In this document: positions 8,266-16,142 of the stretch, piece after piece
How positions within the stretch are numbered: position 1 is the stretch's first letter
Layout: each line of letters starts with the position of its first letter
From: Mucilaginibacter sp. KACC 22063
GTDB taxonomy: Bacteria > Bacteroidota > Bacteroidia > Sphingobacteriales > Sphingobacteriaceae
Assembly: GCF_028736115.1 (NCBI RefSeq)
Contig: NZ_CP117877.1
Span: 1,364,001-1,428,000 of the forward strand
Length of the DNA: 64,000 bases
Direction: 5' to 3'
Made by a program: the position numbers and the translations under genes
Notes under the pieces: model-generated
What the model was told of the DNA's origin: nothing
Database searches by the model: none
Seen by the model: the letters and a program-made list of their open reading frames with translations, nothing else

Positions 8266-8538
8266 ATGCTAACTGCTACTAACCATACACTCGAAAAGCT
8301 CGAAAATCTGCTGAAATCGGCAGGTTACAGGGTGAGGTATGAAAAAGGTAATTTTAAAACAGGCGCCTGTCTGTTGCAAAGCAGCAGGATGGTGGTAGTA
8401 AACAAGTTTTCGAATCTTGAAAGTAAGATACAGGCTCTGCAAGAACTTATCCGTTCTTTAGAAGTAGATCAGAAACTGCTCGACGAAAAGCAGCAGGCAT
8501 TTTATCAGCAAATTAAACAAACAGAACTGCAACTGTGA
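8266..8538 (+). CDS. Conserved hypothetical protein, 90 aa
   Basis: A short soluble protein with a compact N-terminal half (TLEKLENLLKSAGYRVRYEKGNFKTGACLL, then MVVVNKFSNLES) and a C-terminal coiled-coil-like helix rich in Gln, Leu and Glu (QALQELIRSLEVDQKLLDEK). I recognise the general type as a small protein conserved in Bacteroidota but know no function. Its stop overlaps the GTG start of the next gene by four bases (GTGA), which indicates translational coupling to the MBL hydrolase. Confidence 0.75.
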   Translation: MLTATNHTLEKLENLLKSAGYRVRYEKGNFKTGACLLQSSRMVVVNKFSNLESKIQALQELIRSLEVDQKLLDEKQQAFYQQIKQTELQL

Positions 8539-9299
8539 TAGTTACGTTTTTAGGGACCGGAACATCGCAGGGAGTGCCCGTTATAGCCTGTAACTGTGAA
8601 GTATGTAAATCAACTGATAAGCATGATAAGCGGCTGCGTTCGTCAATTATGCTGCAGGATGATGATGGTACTGCCGTGGTGATTGATACCGGCCCCGATT
8701 TTAGGTACCAGATGCTTCGCGAAGACGTACAGCGGCTTGATGCTGTGGTTTTTACCCATGAACATAAAGACCATATTGCTGGTTTGGATGATATCCGTGC
8801 TTTTAACTTTAAGCAGCAAAAGGCAATGGATATTTACGCAACAGAGCGTGTGCAAGAAGCGCTGAGGCGAGAATTTTATTACGTTTTTACGGAGTTTAAA
8901 TATCCGGGCATACCTCAAATGAATTTGCACACGATCAGTTTACAGCGATTTAGCGCGGCAGGAATGAATTTTACTCCCATAGAAGTGCTGCATTATAAAC
9001 TGCCCGTTTTAGGTTTCCGCATAAAGGACTTTACTTATATCACCGATGCTAAAACAATAAGTGATGCGGAAAAGGAAAAAATAAAAGGCAGTAAAATATT
9101 AGTAATAAACGCATTGCAAAGGCAAAGCCATATTTCGCACTTTACACTTGAGGAAGCCATTGACTTTGCACAGGAAATAGGAGCAGAAGAAACCTATTTT
9201 ACCCATATCAGCCACCGCTTAGGTAAACATGCAGATGTAAGCAAGGAACTGCCCAAAGGCATATACCTGGCTTACGACCGGCTGAAAATTAGCATTTAG
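8535..9299 (+). CDS. MBL-fold metal-dependent hydrolase (PhnP-like)
   Basis: A 254-residue metallo-beta-lactamase-fold hydrolase. The metal-binding motif THEHKDH is at residues 74-80, with further ligands likely in VIDTGPDF (about 49-56), YITDAKT and THISHRLGKH near the C-terminus. Close to the N-terminus ACNCEVC (Cys 19, 21, 24) repeats the CxCxxC structural zinc site of PhnP, a cyclic phosphodiesterase, so a phosphodiesterase activity is likely but unproven. The only in-frame start near the family N-terminus (MIVTFLGTGTSQG) is a GTG that overlaps the upstream stop. No phn genes are nearby. Confidence 0.88.
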   Translation: MIVTFLGTGTSQGVPVIACNCEVCKSTDKHDKRLRSSIMLQDDDGTAVVIDTGPDFRYQMLREDVQRLDAVVFTHEHKDHIAGLDDIRAFNFKQQKAMDIYATERVQEALRREFYYVFTEFKYPGIPQMNLHTISLQRFSAAGMNFTPIEVLHYKLPVLGFRIKDFTYITDAKTISDAEKEKIKGSKILVINALQRQSHISHFTLEEAIDFAQEIGAEETYFTHISHRLGKHADVSKELPKGIYLAYDRLKISI

Positions 9300-9304
9300 C
9301 TTCT

Positions 9305-9482
9305 TCAGTTGCGAGCTGCCTGTTTCAGTAACGAGTTGTGTGTATTCAGTTGCGAGTTATTAGTTGCGTGTTGCCAGTTATTAGGTTCGAGTTTTTATTT
9401 TAATCCGCACCTCAGAAACTCACACTTCTTTCATTCTCGCACCTCAGACACTCGCACCTCCAACACTCAAACCTCAGTCACC
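9305..9482. repeat. Inverted pair of degenerate low-complexity arrays
   Basis: The gap between the convergent MBL and NUDIX genes contains a G/T-rich half (9305-9395) with repeated words such as CAGTTGCGAG (9306-9315 and 9347-9356), then an AT-rich centre, then a C/A-rich half (9405-9482) with repeated ACTCGCACCTC-like words. The reverse complement of the left half reads with the same words as the right half, so the transcript could form a long imperfect hairpin acting as a terminator for both genes. No ORF or known element is recognised. Confidence 0.65.
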
Positions 9483-9495
9483 TGACCTTTGAAAT

Positions 9496-10260
9496 CTACC
9501 ACCCAGAAGATAAACCTTCTTTTAAAGCCTGCTGATATTTTTCCAAATTGAAAGAATACAGGTATGGAGCTTTATGCGCGCCGCCTTTACGTGGGTACTC
9601 AGACCGGTCGAGGATATCGTAAGCTAATATCTTACGCTGAAAGTTACGACGGTCGAGTTTTTTATCTAAAATAGTTTCATAAAGCTTTTGCAGCTCTGGC
9701 ATAGTAAATTCATGCGGCATCAGGTTATAGCCGATAGGCTGATAATTAAGTTGAAGCCTTAGTGCATAAAGCGCATTATCCAATATCTGTTTATGGTCGA
9801 GATTAAGTGCCGGAAGTTCGTTTAAGCTAAACCAGGTACATAATTCGGCATGCAGATCGGGTACAGGTATCGTATTATGAAAATCAACAAGTGCATAATA
9901 ACCGATACTGATGAAACGGTTACTAAACCAATTATTTTTTTCATCATCAACAATGCCTTTATACATTTCATTATGCGGCCTTGTACGGTTTGGGTCGCCA
10001 AATACATGATACTGTTGCAGAAAAATCTGGTCGAGGCTGGTACGTTCTCTTAGTATGCGGCTGGCTGCGTCATCAAGAGGTTCCTGCTTTTGCACAAATC
10101 CACCGGGTAAATACCATTTATCTTCATCCTTTACTTTTAGTAAAAGTACTTTAAGTTGCCCCTCGTGAAATCCAAAAACCACACAATCTATAGATATATG
10201 TATCAGCCATTTTTCTCTGGCTTCGTTTGAATAATCAATTAATTCCTGTCTTGTAAACAT
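9496..10260 (-). CDS. NUDIX-domain transcriptional regulator (NrtR/AraR type), catalytically degenerate
   Basis: A 254-residue protein with an N-terminal NUDIX fold (about 20-150) and a C-terminal winged-helix-like region (about 165-235, with LQKLYETILDKKLDRRNFQR and a GGAHKAPYLYSFN tail). This layout is typical of NrtR/AraR-type regulators, in which the NUDIX domain senses an ADP-ribose or sugar ligand. The NUDIX box at residues 54-76 keeps G54, E60 and R68 but has Ile69 and Arg73 where catalytic glutamates are expected, so hydrolysis is unlikely. It is divergent from the SusC gene across a 696-bp region, so it is the natural candidate regulator of that locus (inference). Confidence 0.85.
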   Translation of the reverse strand: MFTRQELIDYSNEAREKWLIHISIDCVVFGFHEGQLKVLLLKVKDEDKWYLPGGFVQKQEPLDDAASRILRERTSLDQIFLQQYHVFGDPNRTRPHNEMYKGIVDDEKNNWFSNRFISIGYYALVDFHNTIPVPDLHAELCTWFSLNELPALNLDHKQILDNALYALRLQLNYQPIGYNLMPHEFTMPELQKLYETILDKKLDRRNFQRKILAYDILDRSEYPRKGGAHKAPYLYSFNLEKYQQALKEGLSSGW

Positions 10261-10956
10261 TTAATAGTTAGTAGGATAGCGTTTATCATCAGGCAAAATG
10301 CCTATAAATTTTTTAACAAGTAAACCTTAGTTCAACGGCTGCAGTAAAATGATTGATTGTATTTTTAACCGCTTCAATATTAAATTAGCATTAAAGGTTT
10401 ATTGCAATCTAAATAAACTTTGCCAATAGAAATTTATACTATTTAACTTTTTGAATTACGAAAACGTTTGAAATCGTTTTTTTAATACAATATGTCTTTA
10501 AGATTTATTAAATAAAACACCTCAAAATTATAAATACAATTAAATATAAGGGGTGTTAAATTATAATGATTGTGAAAAATTAGGGGTTTTATTAAATAAA
10601 AAATAATTCTTATATAATACTTGTGTATACGTTACACTTAATCTACATTAGTTAAACGCCAATTATACTTTATAACCGGGTATAAATTATATAAACTGAT
10701 ATTATTATAACAACAAAGTAAATGTGACACACGCATTGCTTTGATGTAAATACGTTAATAGATTTTGTAGTTACTATATGGTAAAACGTTTACAAAAGCT
10801 TATTTCTGTACAACAAGCCTGCTCACATAAATTGCATGTGCAGCATGGGGTGTGCGCACTCCGGGGTAGTCCTTAGCTTATAAAGCCTTTCTCTCTCTCT
10901 CTCAACATAAGGCTCAAAATAAAAATCAATAATTAATCAACTAAAATCTCAATCTC
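10261..10956. promoter_or_regulatory. Long AT-rich control region between NUDIX regulator and susC
   Basis: 696 bp without a convincing gene. It holds two copies of the perfect palindrome AAACGTTT, at 10462-10469 (in ACGAAAACGTTTGAAATCG) and 10784-10791 (in GTAAAACGTTTAC), 322 bp apart. There are also related words at 10622-10636 (GTGTATACGTTACAC) and 10747-10758. A short CT microsatellite (about 10890-10902) lies close to the susC start. AAACGTTT cores are typical of LacI-family operators, but no LacI gene is present; the adjacent NUDIX regulator may use other sites. I cannot place a confident TAnnTTTG promoter. Confidence 0.5.
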
Positions 10957-13900
10957 ATGTTTAAAAGTTTACTCCTCAAGGCGAGAGTATTGTGTTTGCT
11001 GCTATGCTGCCTGCTCTCTTCATTGGTAGTTACGGCTCAAACAAAAATCACCGGCCGGGTAATCGGCAGTGATGACAGGCAGCCCATTGTCGGGGCCGCT
11101 GTCCGCATTAAAGGTACTCAGGAAGGTACGGTGACTGATGTTAACGGTAACTTCTCCATTAATGCACGGTCGGGCCAGTCGCTCGTAATTACTTATGTGG
11201 GCTATACCGCCCAGGAGGTTGCTGTTACAGGGCAACCCAGCTACAATGTTACCTTACAGGTAAATAACAAATCACTTAACGAAGTGGTGGTTACTGGTTA
11301 TACCGCACAACGCAAAAAAGATATTGCGGGTGCTGTAGCTACAGTTTCTGTTAACGATGCTAAAAAGATCCCTACCAGTAGTACAGACCAAATATTACAA
11401 GGCCAGGCTTCGGGTGTAACTGTAGTAACTTCAGGTGCTCCGGGTGCAGGTAGTAACGTATTTGTTCGTGGTATTTCAAGTATTGGTAACAGTTCGCCAC
11501 TTTATGTAATTGATGGTGTGCAAACAACCAGCATGTCTGACCTTAACCCTAATGATATCGAAAGTATCAGCGTTTTGAAAGACGCAGGTTCTGCGGCTAT
11601 CTATGGTGTATCAGGTGGTAATGGTGTTGTGGTAATTACTACCAAAAAAGGTAGAAGCGGTAAATCAACCATTTCTTATGATGGCTTTTACGGCACGCAA
11701 GTGCCTCCGGGCGGTAACGTATGGCACATCCTTACACCACAGGATATGTCGAGGTTAACTTATGTTGCCAATGATGCTGCCACCTACAATAAAATTTATC
11801 CGGGTGGGCCGGGTACCATCCCTACTTATGGTTGGAACGGTACTCAAGGCTCTGGCGCAGGTAGTAACATTGATTTGTCTTTGTATCGTTTTGATGCAAA
11901 TAATCCGTCAAACGACTTCCTGATCCAGAAATTTAATCAGGCTGGTACAGATTGGTTCCACGAGATTTATAAATCTGCCCCAATTCAGAACCACACAATT
12001 AGCGCAAGCGGAGGTAACGAAAAAAACCAGTATTTTATGTCATTAGGCTACCTTAACCAACAAGGTACCCTGATCGAAACTTACCTGAAAAGATACCAGG
12101 CACGTGTTAATACTACTTTTGCCATCACAGATCATATCCGCGTAGGCGAAACGGCTAATATTTATTACAGGGAAACACCTTTCTTGGGTAACATAAACCC
12201 ATCATCTTTCTATTTACCAGGTTATGGTAACCAGCAGGAAGGTAATGCCATTTCTATGAGTTACCGTATTATGCCTCAGATACCTGTATACGATATCGGT
12301 GGTAATTATGGTGGTACTTATACTGGTCCGGGTGGCGAGCCGCTGGGTAACGCATCAAACCCTGTAGCTAACCAGGTTAGGGCAAAAGACAGTCGCGACA
12401 AAAGCTGGACTATTCAGGGAAATGCATTTGCCGAAGTTGATTTCCTGAAACATTTTACTGCACGTACATTATTCGGCGGTACAGTAATTAGCGATTGGCA
12501 GTATGGCTTCAGTGCCTTAAATGCTTATAATGATTACGAAGCACACAACAGTTCAAATGGTTACCGTGAGCAATCTCAATATCAAACCAGCTATAACTGG
12601 TCAAACACGTTAAACTATAAGCAAGTATTTGGTAAGCATAACATTAATGCTTTAGCTGGTTACGAGCAAAGATTAACTGTAGGCAGATATATAGGTGGCA
12701 CATCTACAGACCTGTTTTCTGTAGTACCAGATTATGGTAACGTAAGTAACGGTACTAAAAATAATGTGGCTTCAAGTTATGCCTTCCAGCCTACTTCTAT
12801 CCAGTCATTATTCGCACGTGTAGATTACATTTATAATGATAAATATATCATCGGCGGTACGATCAGAAGGGACGGATACTCTGGTTTTGGCAACAAAAAA
12901 TGGGGTAATTTCCCTGCTGCAGTTGTAGCATGGCGCCTTTCTCAGGAAGACTTTATGAAAGGTATCAGCTGGTTGAATGATTTAAAAATCCGTGGTAGCT
13001 ACGGTGAAGCAGGTAGCTATGCAAATACACCGGGTAATAACTCTTTAACATTGTATGGTGCAGGTTTTGGTACATCATATTATGCTGTTAACGGTACCAA
13101 CGTATTACAGCAAGGTTTTTATAACAACCAGATCGGTAACCCTGCTACAAGCTGGGAAACAGACAAAATTGCCAACATTGGTTTTGATGCAACTATTATC
13201 AAAAATTTAGATGTATCGGTTGAGTTTTACAAAAAGACGGTTAGCGGATTATTATTCCCTCAGCCATTGCCTGCAACCGTAGGTGGGGCAAGTGTGCCGT
13301 TTGTAAACCTTGGCAACATTCAAAATAAGGGTATCGACTTTTCTGCTACTTATCATGGCAGGGCAGGTAGTGATTTCACTTACAATATTGGTGCAACACT
13401 TACTACCTATAAAAACAAGATCAGCAATATCCCGGGTACTGGTTACGTAGATCTGTCAGGCTCACGCGTGGGTACCATTACCCGTGATGCTAACGGACAG
13501 CCAATCGGTACTTTCTACGGCTATAAAGTAATTGGTATTTATAACAGCAATGCAGAAGCCGCTACCGGCGCAACTTATGACGGTGCAGCTGCCGGTTCAT
13601 TTAAGTATGCAGATATCAATGGCGATGGTAAAATCAACTCTGACGACCGTACATTTATCGGTAACCCAAATCCTGATTTTACTTATGGCTTAAATCTGAG
13701 CGCTACTTATAAAGGCTTTGATTTTACTACCGTATTGTATGGTTCACAGGGTAACGACGATTTTAACTACACCAAGTATTTTACAGATTTCTATCCATCA
13801 TTTGTGGGTGCTAAATCAAGTGCAGCATTATACAACTCATGGGGTTCTCCGGGTGTAACAAATCCAACCGTTACTAAAGCAACCTATTCGCAAACAATGG

Positions 13901-14205
13901 GTTCAACCATTCCAAGTACTTATTATGTTGAAAACGGTTCGTTCCTGAAAATGCGTGTTTTACAAATTGGTTATACCATTAACCCAAATCTGTTAAAACG
14001 TGTTGGTATCAGCAAGGTTCACATTTATCTGCAAGGCACTAACCTGTTCACCATTACAAAATACGACGGTTTAGATCCTGAGTTGCAGCCATCTACTGCT
14101 AATGGTGTAAGCGGTAACTATGCGAGCGGAGCCTTTGGTATTGACTATGGTAGTTATCCGAACAACCAAAGGCAATACATCTTAGGTCTTAACTTAACAT
14201 TCTAA
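10957..14205 (+). CDS. SusC/RagA-family TonB-linked outer-membrane receptor
   Basis: A 1082-residue TonB-dependent transporter. It has a signal peptide (about 1-28, ending VVTAQ), a carboxypeptidase-D-like regulatory domain (about 30-105, ITGRVIGSDDRQPIVGAAVRIKG), the SusC plug start NEVVVTGYTAQRKKDIAGAV, the plug motif SSPLYVIDGVQ, and a C-terminal beta-barrel ending in an aromatic strand (QYILGLNLTF). With SusD it imports a glycan or other large nutrient across the outer membrane using TonB energy. No N-terminal anti-sigma interaction (STN) domain is visible, and no sigma/anti-sigma pair is adjacent. It starts the accessory locus; SusD follows after 19 bp. Confidence 0.96.
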   Translation: MFKSLLLKARVLCLLLCCLLSSLVVTAQTKITGRVIGSDDRQPIVGAAVRIKGTQEGTVTDVNGNFSINARSGQSLVITYVGYTAQEVAVTGQPSYNVTLQVNNKSLNEVVVTGYTAQRKKDIAGAVATVSVNDAKKIPTSSTDQILQGQASGVTVVTSGAPGAGSNVFVRGISSIGNSSPLYVIDGVQTTSMSDLNPNDIESISVLKDAGSAAIYGVSGGNGVVVITTKKGRSGKSTISYDGFYGTQVPPGGNVWHILTPQDMSRLTYVANDAATYNKIYPGGPGTIPTYGWNGTQGSGAGSNIDLSLYRFDANNPSNDFLIQKFNQAGTDWFHEIYKSAPIQNHTISASGGNEKNQYFMSLGYLNQQGTLIETYLKRYQARVNTTFAITDHIRVGETANIYYRETPFLGNINPSSFYLPGYGNQQEGNAISMSYRIMPQIPVYDIGGNYGGTYTGPGGEPLGNASNPVANQVRAKDSRDKSWTIQGNAFAEVDFLKHFTARTLFGGTVISDWQYGFSALNAYNDYEAHNSSNGYREQSQYQTSYNWSNTLNYKQVFGKHNINALAGYEQRLTVGRYIGGTSTDLFSVVPDYGNVSNGTKNNVASSYAFQPTSIQSLFARVDYIYNDKYIIGGTIRRDGYSGFGNKKWGNFPAAVVAWRLSQEDFMKGISWLNDLKIRGSYGEAGSYANTPGNNSLTLYGAGFGTSYYAVNGTNVLQQGFYNNQIGNPATSWETDKIANIGFDATIIKNLDVSVEFYKKTVSGLLFPQPLPATVGGASVPFVNLGNIQNKGIDFSATYHGRAGSDFTYNIGATLTTYKNKISNIPGTGYVDLSGSRVGTITRDANGQPIGTFYGYKVIGIYNSNAEAATGATYDGAAAGSFKYADINGDGKINSDDRTFIGNPNPDFTYGLNLSATYKGFDFTTVLYGSQGNDDFNYTKYFTDFYPSFVGAKSSAALYNSWGSPGVTNPTVTKATYSQTMGSTIPSTYYVENGSFLKMRVLQIGYTINPNLLKRVGISKVHIYLQGTNLFTITKYDGLDPELQPSTANGVSGNYASGAFGIDYGSYPNNQRQYILGLNLTF

Positions 14206-14224
14206 GCATTAAAAGAGATCAGAC

Positions 14225-16063
14225 ATGAAAAATAAATTCTATAAAATCGTAGTTCCGTGTACAATGGCTCTGCTATCGGTAACTTACTCTTGTAAAAATT
14301 ACCTTGATAAGCCTTCTACCGGTACATTAACAAAAGACGTGCTTGCAAACAGGGCAGGTGTTGAGGGATTATTGATAGGCGCATATTCTCTTTTGGACGG
14401 TGTTTATCAGGGCCAGTCCGGCGATGCATGGCAAACTACAGTAAGTAACTGGAGCTTTGGCGGTATTGCATCTGATGATGCCTACAAAGGGTCAAACCCT
14501 ACCGATCAGCCTTACGCTGCTGAAATCATGCAGCACAATGTAAGTGTGATTAATGATTATATTCTTAACAAGTGGAGGAATATTTACAACGGCGTTCAGC
14601 GTGCAAATGATGTGTTACGCGAAATTCCGCTGGTAACAGACGGTTCAATTGATGCAACTTATAAAGCACAGCTTATCGCAGAAGCTCGTTTCCTGAGAGC
14701 TGTTTACCATCTGGAGGCAGCTAAAATATGGAGAAACGTTCCGTTTGTTGATGAGACAGTTACATATACAGCTAACAACCTGAATGTAGGTAACCCAGGC
14801 CCGATATGGGATAAAATTGAGGCTGACCTAAGCGCTGCAGTAGCTGCTCTTCCAACCACCCAAACTCAAATTGGCCGTGCTAATAAGTATGCTGCAGAAG
14901 CATTTTTAGCGAAAGCTTACATGTTTGATCATAAGTATGATCAGGCTAAAACCGCACTTGCTGATGTGATAAACAATGGTGTTACTTCAAGCGGTGCCAA
15001 ATATGCGTTGGGCCCATTTGCCAATAACTTTAACCCGTCTACTAAAAATGGTCCGGAAGCAGTGTTTTCTGTACAAATGTCTGTAGGTGATAATTCAAGC
15101 GGTTTCAATGGTAACGCTGGTGATGCGTTGAACTATCCAAGCGGTGGCCCGGCTACCTGCTGCGGTTTTTACCAGCCATCGTTCAGCTTTGTTAACTCGT
15201 TTAAAGTAGATCCTACAACTGGGCTTCCATTGCTGGATAGCTTTGACAGTAGCGACTTAAAAAGTGACCAGGGTGTTGCAGCTACAGACGCTACTTACTT
15301 TCCTGACACCACTACTCCGGTTGATGCACGCCTTGACTGGTCTGTTGGCCGTCGTGGTATTCCATACCTTGACTGGGGTACTCACCCAGGAGCAGCATGG
15401 ACACGTGACCAGCCAAATGGTGGTCCTTACAGCCCTATCAAAAACATTTATTACAAAGCACAGCAATCATCAACCAGCGATACTTATAATGGCTGGGCTC
15501 CAAACCAATCTAACTCAAACAACTATAACATGATCCGCTTTGCCGACGTATTATTGTGGGCTGCTGAGTGTGAAGTTGAGGTGGGTAGCCTTGCACAGGC
15601 TATGGCTTATGTAAACCAGGTACGTGCACGTGCGGCAACTACAAGCGGTTGGGTAAAAGGCCGTTTAACCGGTTATACCAATGGCGATGCCAGCAAACCT
15701 ATTGTTGATAATACGCAGTATGCAGCTAACTACAAAGTTGGTTTATATACTATGGCTAATTTTACTTCAAAAGACCAGGCACGCAAAATTGTATGGTTTG
15801 AGCGTAAGCTTGAATTAGGTATGGAAGGCCACCGTTTCTTTGATTTGCAACGTTATGACGCCCTTTATGGCGGCCCGGGTGGTGCAAACTATATGAAGAA
15901 TACCATTGATGCATACATTGCACATGATGCCAGCATCCCTACTATGCTAAACCCAACTATTAAAGCTGCAACCTTTACCGCAGGTAAAAGCGAGCTTTAT
16001 CCTATTCCGCAAAATCAGATCGATTTGCAGAACGGAAGTTTAAAACAAAATCCTAAATATTAA
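14225..16063 (+). CDS. SusD/RagB-family nutrient-binding lipoprotein
   Basis: A 612-residue surface lipoprotein that caps the SusC pore and binds the ligand. Signal peptide with lipobox SVTYSC (Cys23). Helical TPR-like SusD core: NIYNGVQRANDVLREIP, IAEARFLRAVYHLEAAKIWR, RANKYAAEAFLAKAYMFDHKYDQA and the C-terminal RKIVWFERKLELGMEGHRFF, LYPIPQNQID. It is slightly longer than many SusD proteins and contains a CC pair (ATCCGFYQ). It is certain to be co-transcribed with susC. A terminator-like hairpin lies 16 bp downstream, which should reduce read-through into the next genes. Confidence 0.96.
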   Translation: MKNKFYKIVVPCTMALLSVTYSCKNYLDKPSTGTLTKDVLANRAGVEGLLIGAYSLLDGVYQGQSGDAWQTTVSNWSFGGIASDDAYKGSNPTDQPYAAEIMQHNVSVINDYILNKWRNIYNGVQRANDVLREIPLVTDGSIDATYKAQLIAEARFLRAVYHLEAAKIWRNVPFVDETVTYTANNLNVGNPGPIWDKIEADLSAAVAALPTTQTQIGRANKYAAEAFLAKAYMFDHKYDQAKTALADVINNGVTSSGAKYALGPFANNFNPSTKNGPEAVFSVQMSVGDNSSGFNGNAGDALNYPSGGPATCCGFYQPSFSFVNSFKVDPTTGLPLLDSFDSSDLKSDQGVAATDATYFPDTTTPVDARLDWSVGRRGIPYLDWGTHPGAAWTRDQPNGGPYSPIKNIYYKAQQSSTSDTYNGWAPNQSNSNNYNMIRFADVLLWAAECEVEVGSLAQAMAYVNQVRARAATTSGWVKGRLTGYTNGDASKPIVDNTQYAANYKVGLYTMANFTSKDQARKIVWFERKLELGMEGHRFFDLQRYDALYGGPGGANYMKNTIDAYIAHDASIPTMLNPTIKAATFTAGKSELYPIPQNQIDLQNGSLKQNPKY

Positions 16064-16079
16064 TTAAATAGGGTAAAAT

Positions 16080-16115
16080 GAGGTGGAAGATTTATATCTC
16101 CACCTCATTTTTATT
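16080..16115 (+). terminator. Terminator or attenuator after susD
   Basis: Perfect 8-bp arms GAGGTGGA (16080-16087) and TCCACCTC (16099-16106), extendable by three pairs across one bulge, followed by ATTTTTATTT. It sits between susD and the ASPIC/FG-GAP gene in the same direction. Confidence 0.75.
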
Positions 16116-16142
16116 TAATGCTTTTAGCCGTATCTTTCTTCA

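Noticed and set aside
10890..10902. CT microsatellite before susC as a phase-variation switch
   Set aside because: Only about six units, outside the coding frame, and its distance from a promoter is unknown; too short to support a claim.
10261..10956. Possible small gene or RNA upstream of susC
   Set aside because: I found no convincing ORF, tRNA-like fold or riboswitch signature; only palindromic words and AT-rich DNA.
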